Shown here piece after piece: positions 12,104-15,068 of a stretch of DNA of 15,068 bases. Origin of the DNA: Candidatus Benthicola azotiphorus (GTDB taxonomy: Bacteria; Gemmatimonadota; Gemmatimonadetes; Palauibacterales; Palauibacteraceae); assembly GCA_947581745.1 (NCBI GenBank), contig CANPVW010000210.1:1-15068 (forward strand), given 5' to 3'. The first letter of the stretch is position 1; each line of letters begins with the position of its first letter. A program made the translations under genes and the position numbers. The notes below the pieces were generated by a model that worked only from the letters and a program-made list of their open reading frames with translations, made no database searches and had not been told where the DNA came from.

Positions 12104-13441
12104 TTAAGGTCTCAACTCTCGCGCCCGGATCTCCTTCGACCAGAGCTCCTCGCCGTCCGAGCCCCAGACGGTGACGTTCAGCACGCGGTCCCTCTCCGGC
12201 CCGGAGAAGTCCAGCGTCGCGAAGTTCCGCTGCACGAACAGTGTTCCGGGCTCGGCGAGGGAGTTCTCGTACGTTTCCGGGTCCACGCTCGCCGGGCCCG
12301 CCGTTATCGGTGAGGTCGAGATCTCCCACAGCGGATAGGTGCCGGGGCGGTCGAGCTTCGAGAGGACGGTGTAGTGGACGTCGCCGGACAGGAGGACGAC
12401 TCCCTGGACCTCGTTCTCCCGCAGGAGCTGCAGGAATCGATCCCTCTCCTCAGGATAGGTCGCGTACGAATCCCACTTGGCGACCGGGTTCAGCAGCTGC
12501 CCCCCGGAGACGATGATCTTGAACGTGGCGCGGCTGTAGGTGAGCGCGTCCACAAGCCACTGGAGCTGCTCCTCGCCGAACACCTGCTTGTGCCCGGAGA
12601 TGCGGAATTCCGAGGAGCGGAACCAGCGGTTGTCGAGCAGGAAGAACTCCACGTCGCCCCACTCGAAGCGCGTCGTGATCCCGCCCAGCTCCGGCGTTCC
12701 GAGCTCCGGGTTGCCCCAGAACAGGTCGAACACCTCGCGCGAGGTGACTTTCTCCCGATACGCCCAGTCGCTGTTGTCCGGGCCGTAGTCGTGATCGTCC
12801 CAGGTCGCGTACTGGTGCACGGAAGCCAGGAAGGGCTGCAGGCCGGGGTAGGACCGCGTGTCGGTGTTCCGGTAGATCATCCCGGTGCGCGTGTTCCAGT
12901 CGGGCTCGCGATAGTAGAAATTGTCGCCCATCCATACCATCGCGTCCGGATGACTGGCGACCATCGCGTCGAGGATCTGGAACTCGCCACCGTAAGGTTC
13001 TCCCGGACGGTCGTACGGAGGATCGTTCACGTAGAAGCAGCTTCCCGCGGCGATTCGGAAGTCGGGCGGATCCGTGCGCCACTGCCACAGCACCTGGGTC
13101 TGGAACTCGAGCGGATAGGGACGTTGGACGTTCGCTCCGTTGATGTGCAGCTCATAACCGTAGTGTCGCCCGGGCTGCACCTGGTCGGCGATCAACTTCG
13201 CCGTGTACGCTCCGGCCTTCGTCGTGGCCACGGTCTCGGTCTCCATTCGAACATCGGGATCCTCGAGATCCCAGTAGACCACGCCTACCTCGGCCGGCGC
13301 CGTCGTCTGGGCCCAGACGAGAACCTCGAACATCTCCGAATACCCGAGCATCGGGCCGGACTGGAGAAGATCCTGTTGAGCCGCGGCATCCGGCACGCTC
13401 ACGGCCAGCATCAAAAACGGGAGCAGCATCGACCTGCGCAT
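12104..13441 (-). CDS. phoD: Secreted PhoD-family alkaline phosphatase/phosphodiesterase
   Basis: The 445-residue protein starts at ATG 13441 with the signal MRRSMLLPFLMLAVSVPDAA, probably cleaved before QQDLLQ. No twin-arginine motif is seen. Residues about 25-135 form the N-terminal beta-sandwich (VLVWAQTTAPAEVGVVYWD, GRHYGYELHING). The catalytic domain then shows IAAGSCFY, M-G-D173-N174-FYY, T-W-D215-D216-H217-D218-YGPDNSDW, FFLLDNRWFR and LLSGD354VH356. These are the metal-binding blocks of PhoD-type phosphodiesterases, which release phosphate from diesters and, in some cases, teichoic acids or phospholipids, using Ca2+ and iron in the studied enzyme. A longer in-frame ATG at 13588 would overlap the divergent gene and spoil the signal. 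It could scavenge phosphate outside the cytoplasm; no Pho box was recognised. Family certain, substrate not. Confidence 0.9.
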   Translation of the reverse strand: MRRSMLLPFLMLAVSVPDAAAQQDLLQSGPMLGYSEMFEVLVWAQTTAPAEVGVVYWDLEDPDVRMETETVATTKAGAYTAKLIADQVQPGRHYGYELHINGANVQRPYPLEFQTQVLWQWRTDPPDFRIAAGSCFYVNDPPYDRPGEPYGGEFQILDAMVASHPDAMVWMGDNFYYREPDWNTRTGMIYRNTDTRSYPGLQPFLASVHQYATWDDHDYGPDNSDWAYREKVTSREVFDLFWGNPELGTPELGGITTRFEWGDVEFFLLDNRWFRSSEFRISGHKQVFGEEQLQWLVDALTYSRATFKIIVSGGQLLNPVAKWDSYATYPEERDRFLQLLRENEVQGVVLLSGDVHYTVLSKLDRPGTYPLWEISTSPITAGPASVDPETYENSLAEPGTLFVQRNFATLDFSGPERDRVLNVTVWGSDGEELWSKEIRARELRP

Positions 13442-13560
13442 CGTACGTTCCGCGTTCGAGTATCCGGGGCAATCGAGCCGGGCCGCGACAGGCGGACCGC
13501 TTTCAACATACTGCTGCCGGCCCCACACGGCTGTGCTCGCGCACCGGCACCGCATATTTG

Positions 13561-13568
13561 TAGATTTG
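13561..13568 (+). promoter_or_regulatory. TAGATTTG box directly before the nucleotidyltransferase start (leaderless mRNA?)
   Basis: TAGATTTG fits the Bacteroidota -7 element TAnnTTTG and, read as a -10 box TAGATT, matches four of six positions. It ends 4 bases before ATG 13573, so transcription would begin at or next to the start codon. No Shine-Dalgarno at usable distance exists. No TTTG -33 element is seen. Confidence 0.4.
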
Positions 13569-13572
13569 CAGG

Positions 13573-14514
13573 ATGCAAAGCCCGACACTGGTCATCCTCG
13601 CGGCCGGTCTGTCGACCCGGTACGGAGGTTCGAAGCAGCTCGAGCCCGTCGGCCCGGACGGCGAGGCGCTGCTCGACTACGCCGTGTACGACGCCCTGAG
13701 CGCGGGCTTCGGGGATGTCGTTCTGGTCGTGAGCGCCGCGAACCAGAAAGACCTCGTGGATCGCTTCCGGGATCGATTCGGAATCGCGGTCCCTCTTCGT
13801 ACGGTGATCCAGGGCGCTGCCCCGCTGGCGTCGGGCCTGCGACCGCCAGGTCGGGTGAAGCCGTGGGGCACGGGGCACGCCGTCCTGTGCCTCGATGGAA
13901 CGGTGGATGGACCGTTCGCCGTAGCGAACGCGGATGACTTCTACGGCCGGGCCGCGTACCGGGCCCTGGTCAGGCACCTTACTTCGTCCGATCGGGCCGG
14001 CGAGCAATGCGTCGTGGGGTACCGGGTGGATGCCACGCTGTCGGAGCACGGCGGAGTCTCGCGCGCCGTGCTCGAGTCCGATCAGGATGGCAGGTTGGCC
14101 GGCATCGCCGAGCTGCTGGGACTGGAGAGGGCCGCGGACGGGTCGATCCACGGGCGCACGACGGCAGGGGCGCCCCGAACTCTGGACGGAAGCGAGCGCG
14201 TTTCCATGAACCTGTGGGGGCTCACTCCGGAGCTGTTCGGGCCGCTGGATGAGCGGTTCCGGGTATTCCTCAAGCGACACGGGGAGGATCCGCGCGCCGA
14301 GTTCTATCTCAGCGACGCGGTCGGCGCCCTCGTCGTCAACGGCGAGCTGACGGTTCGCGTGCCCGTGACGGACGAGCGCTGGCTCGGGATGACGTTTCCC
14401 CAGGACCGCGGGCACGTGAGAGCCGGGATCCGCGCGCTCGTCGAGGCCGGCGAGTATCCTCCGTCGCTGCGCGCCGCGCTGCGCGTCAACGACCCGCGCA
14501 CCGGGGACACTTGA
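13573..14514 (+). CDS. Nucleotidyltransferase (sugar-nucleotidyltransferase fold)
   Basis: The 313-residue protein begins MQSPTLVILAAGLSTRYGG with SKQLEPVGPDGEALLDYAVYDA. L-A-A-G-x-S-T-R-Y-G-G-x-K is the NTP-binding signature of the nucleotidylyltransferase superfamily. Further blocks are GRVKPWGTGHAVL and FAVANADDFYGRAAY, the latter carrying the Asp residues that hold the metal and nucleotide. The second half (NLWGLTPELFGPLDERF, AEFYLSDAV) is typical of a family of about 300 residues found in several bacterial phyla. It is annotated only as NTP transferase; it should activate a sugar phosphate or a similar phosphorylated substrate, but which is not known. It is cytoplasmic. ATG 13573 has no clear Shine-Dalgarno, and a promoter-like box ends 4 bases before it. 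Its stop overlaps the symporter start, suggesting that the imported substrate may feed this or a later step. Confidence 0.88.
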   Translation: MQSPTLVILAAGLSTRYGGSKQLEPVGPDGEALLDYAVYDALSAGFGDVVLVVSAANQKDLVDRFRDRFGIAVPLRTVIQGAAPLASGLRPPGRVKPWGTGHAVLCLDGTVDGPFAVANADDFYGRAAYRALVRHLTSSDRAGEQCVVGYRVDATLSEHGGVSRAVLESDQDGRLAGIAELLGLERAADGSIHGRTTAGAPRTLDGSERVSMNLWGLTPELFGPLDERFRVFLKRHGEDPRAEFYLSDAVGALVVNGELTVRVPVTDERWLGMTFPQDRGHVRAGIRALVEAGEYPPSLRAALRVNDPRTGDT

Positions 14515-15068
14515 GGCTCGACGGTCTCGACTGGACCGTCGTCGGCGCGTACGGCGCGATCGTCCTGATCGTTGGGCTCTACTTCGCACGCCGGGCCGGC
14601 TCCGGCATCACGGAGTACTTCCTCTCCGGCCGCAAGCTCCCGTGGTGGATGCTGGGCACGTCGATGGTCGCGACCACGTTTTCCACCGACACGCCGAACC
14701 TGGTCACCGACCTCGTGCGTACGGGCGGCGTGAGTCAGAACTGGGTCTGGTGGGCCTTCCTGATCACGGGGATGTGCACCGTGTTCTTCTACGCCCGCCT
14801 GTGGCGGCGTTCGGGCGTGCTCACCGACATGGGGTTCTACGAACTCCGCTACTCGGGGAAGCCGGCCGCCTTCCTGCGCGGTTTTCGGGCGGTGTACCTC
14901 GGTGTGTTCTTCAACGTCATGATCATGGCCACCGTCACTCTGGCCGCGATCAAGATCGGCGGCGTCATGCTCGGCCTGACCCCGCTCCGCACGTTGGCCA
15001 TCGCCCTCGCCGTGACCACCGTCTACAGCACGCTCGGCGGGCTCCGCAGCGTCATCCTGACCGACTTC
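14511..15068 (+). CDS. Sodium:solute symporter, SSS family (5' part only)
   Basis: The 186 readable codons start at TTG 14511, overlapping the preceding TGA by 2 bases, and run off the right edge. The reading is MRLDGLDWTVVGAYGAIVLI, then VGLYFARRAG, SGITEYFLSGRKLPWWMLGT and SMVATTFSTDTPNLVTDLVR. These blocks are the first helices of the sodium:solute symporter family, with the diagnostic 'YFLSGR-LPWW--GTSMVATTF' stretch. Later helices include WVWWAFLITGMCTVFFYARL and VYSTLGGLRSVILTDF, the latter matching the family's conserved 'GGL-aV--TD' segment. Full members have 450-600 residues and 13 or so helices and import sugars, amino acids or organic anions with Na+; the substrate cannot be told here. 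No ATG occurs nearby in frame, so TTG is the best start, with GGGGA at 14503 close in front. Coupled with the nucleotidyltransferase. Confidence 0.92.
   Translation, partial: MRLDGLDWTVVGAYGAIVLIVGLYFARRAGSGITEYFLSGRKLPWWMLGTSMVATTFSTDTPNLVTDLVRTGGVSQNWVWWAFLITGMCTVFFYARLWRRSGVLTDMGFYELRYSGKPAAFLRGFRAVYLGVFFNVMIMATVTLAAIKIGGVMLGLTPLRTLAIALAVTTVYSTLGGLRSVILTDF

Noticed and set aside
12374..13699. Plus-strand open frame of 441 codons opposite phoD
   Set aside because: Shadow of the PhoD coding strand; it would also run into the nucleotidyltransferase gene in another frame.
13411..14589. Minus-strand open frame of 392 codons opposite the nucleotidyltransferase
   Set aside because: Arg-rich composition with no motif, overlapping three genes on both strands.

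Overview
The window is G+C-rich DNA (roughly two-thirds G+C by eye) with third-position G/C bias and tightly packed genes. It comes from a Gram-negative (diderm) bacterium: it encodes several outer-membrane beta-barrels, an OmpA-type peptidoglycan-binding protein and four lipoproteins. The style of the genes (lipoprotein with DUF4397 repeats, OmpA with thrombospondin type-3 repeats, PhoD, an SSS symporter beside an NTP-transferase) and two TAnnTTTG promoter-like boxes would fit Gemmatimonadota or a relative in the FCB group. That placement is inference from gene style, not from a marker gene. No rRNA, tRNA, CRISPR array, transposase, integrase or phage gene was seen, and no gene-free stretch exceeds 300 bases.

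Layout. (1) 1-416, minus: the start of an ornithine cyclodeaminase/mu-crystallin family gene, cut by the window edge. (2) 465-2059, plus: a calcineurin-like metallophosphoesterase overlapping a KANL3/Tex30-type alpha/beta hydrolase, closed by a strong hairpin. (3) 2231-4422, plus: the best promoter in the window driving a 698-residue lipoprotein made of six DUF4397-like repeats in three alternating A-B modules. (4) 4637-7674, plus: an unrecognised lipoprotein with a helical stalk and a C-terminal membrane helix, overlapping by 4 bases a membrane-anchored glycerophosphodiester phosphodiesterase. (5) 7774-9240, plus: an OmpA-family protein with five TSP3 repeats. (6) 9321-11213, plus: a probable operon of an outer-membrane channel-like protein, a lipoprotein with two VOC (glyoxalase-fold) domains and a 52-residue lipoprotein. 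(7) 11318-12010, plus: an outer-membrane beta-barrel with a tryptophan-rich Cys-Cys loop. (8) 12104-13441, minus: a secreted PhoD-type phosphodiesterase/phosphatase, convergent with (7) across a shared hairpin. (9) 13573-15068, plus: a sugar-nucleotidyltransferase-like protein overlapping the start of a sodium:solute symporter that runs off the window.

How they fit together. Most of the window is envelope biology. Two proteins act on phosphodiesters outside the cytoplasm or at the membrane (the GDPD and PhoD), and four lipoproteins and three barrels sit in or face the periplasm and outer membrane. No known multi-gene defence, secretion or biosynthetic system can be recognised. The parts that best deserve a second look are the coupled lipoprotein/GDPD pair, the modular DUF4397 lipoprotein with its operator-like promoter, the periplasmic VOC lipoprotein with its tiny partner, and the possible TAnnTTTG (FCB-type) promoters, one of which would give a leaderless mRNA.
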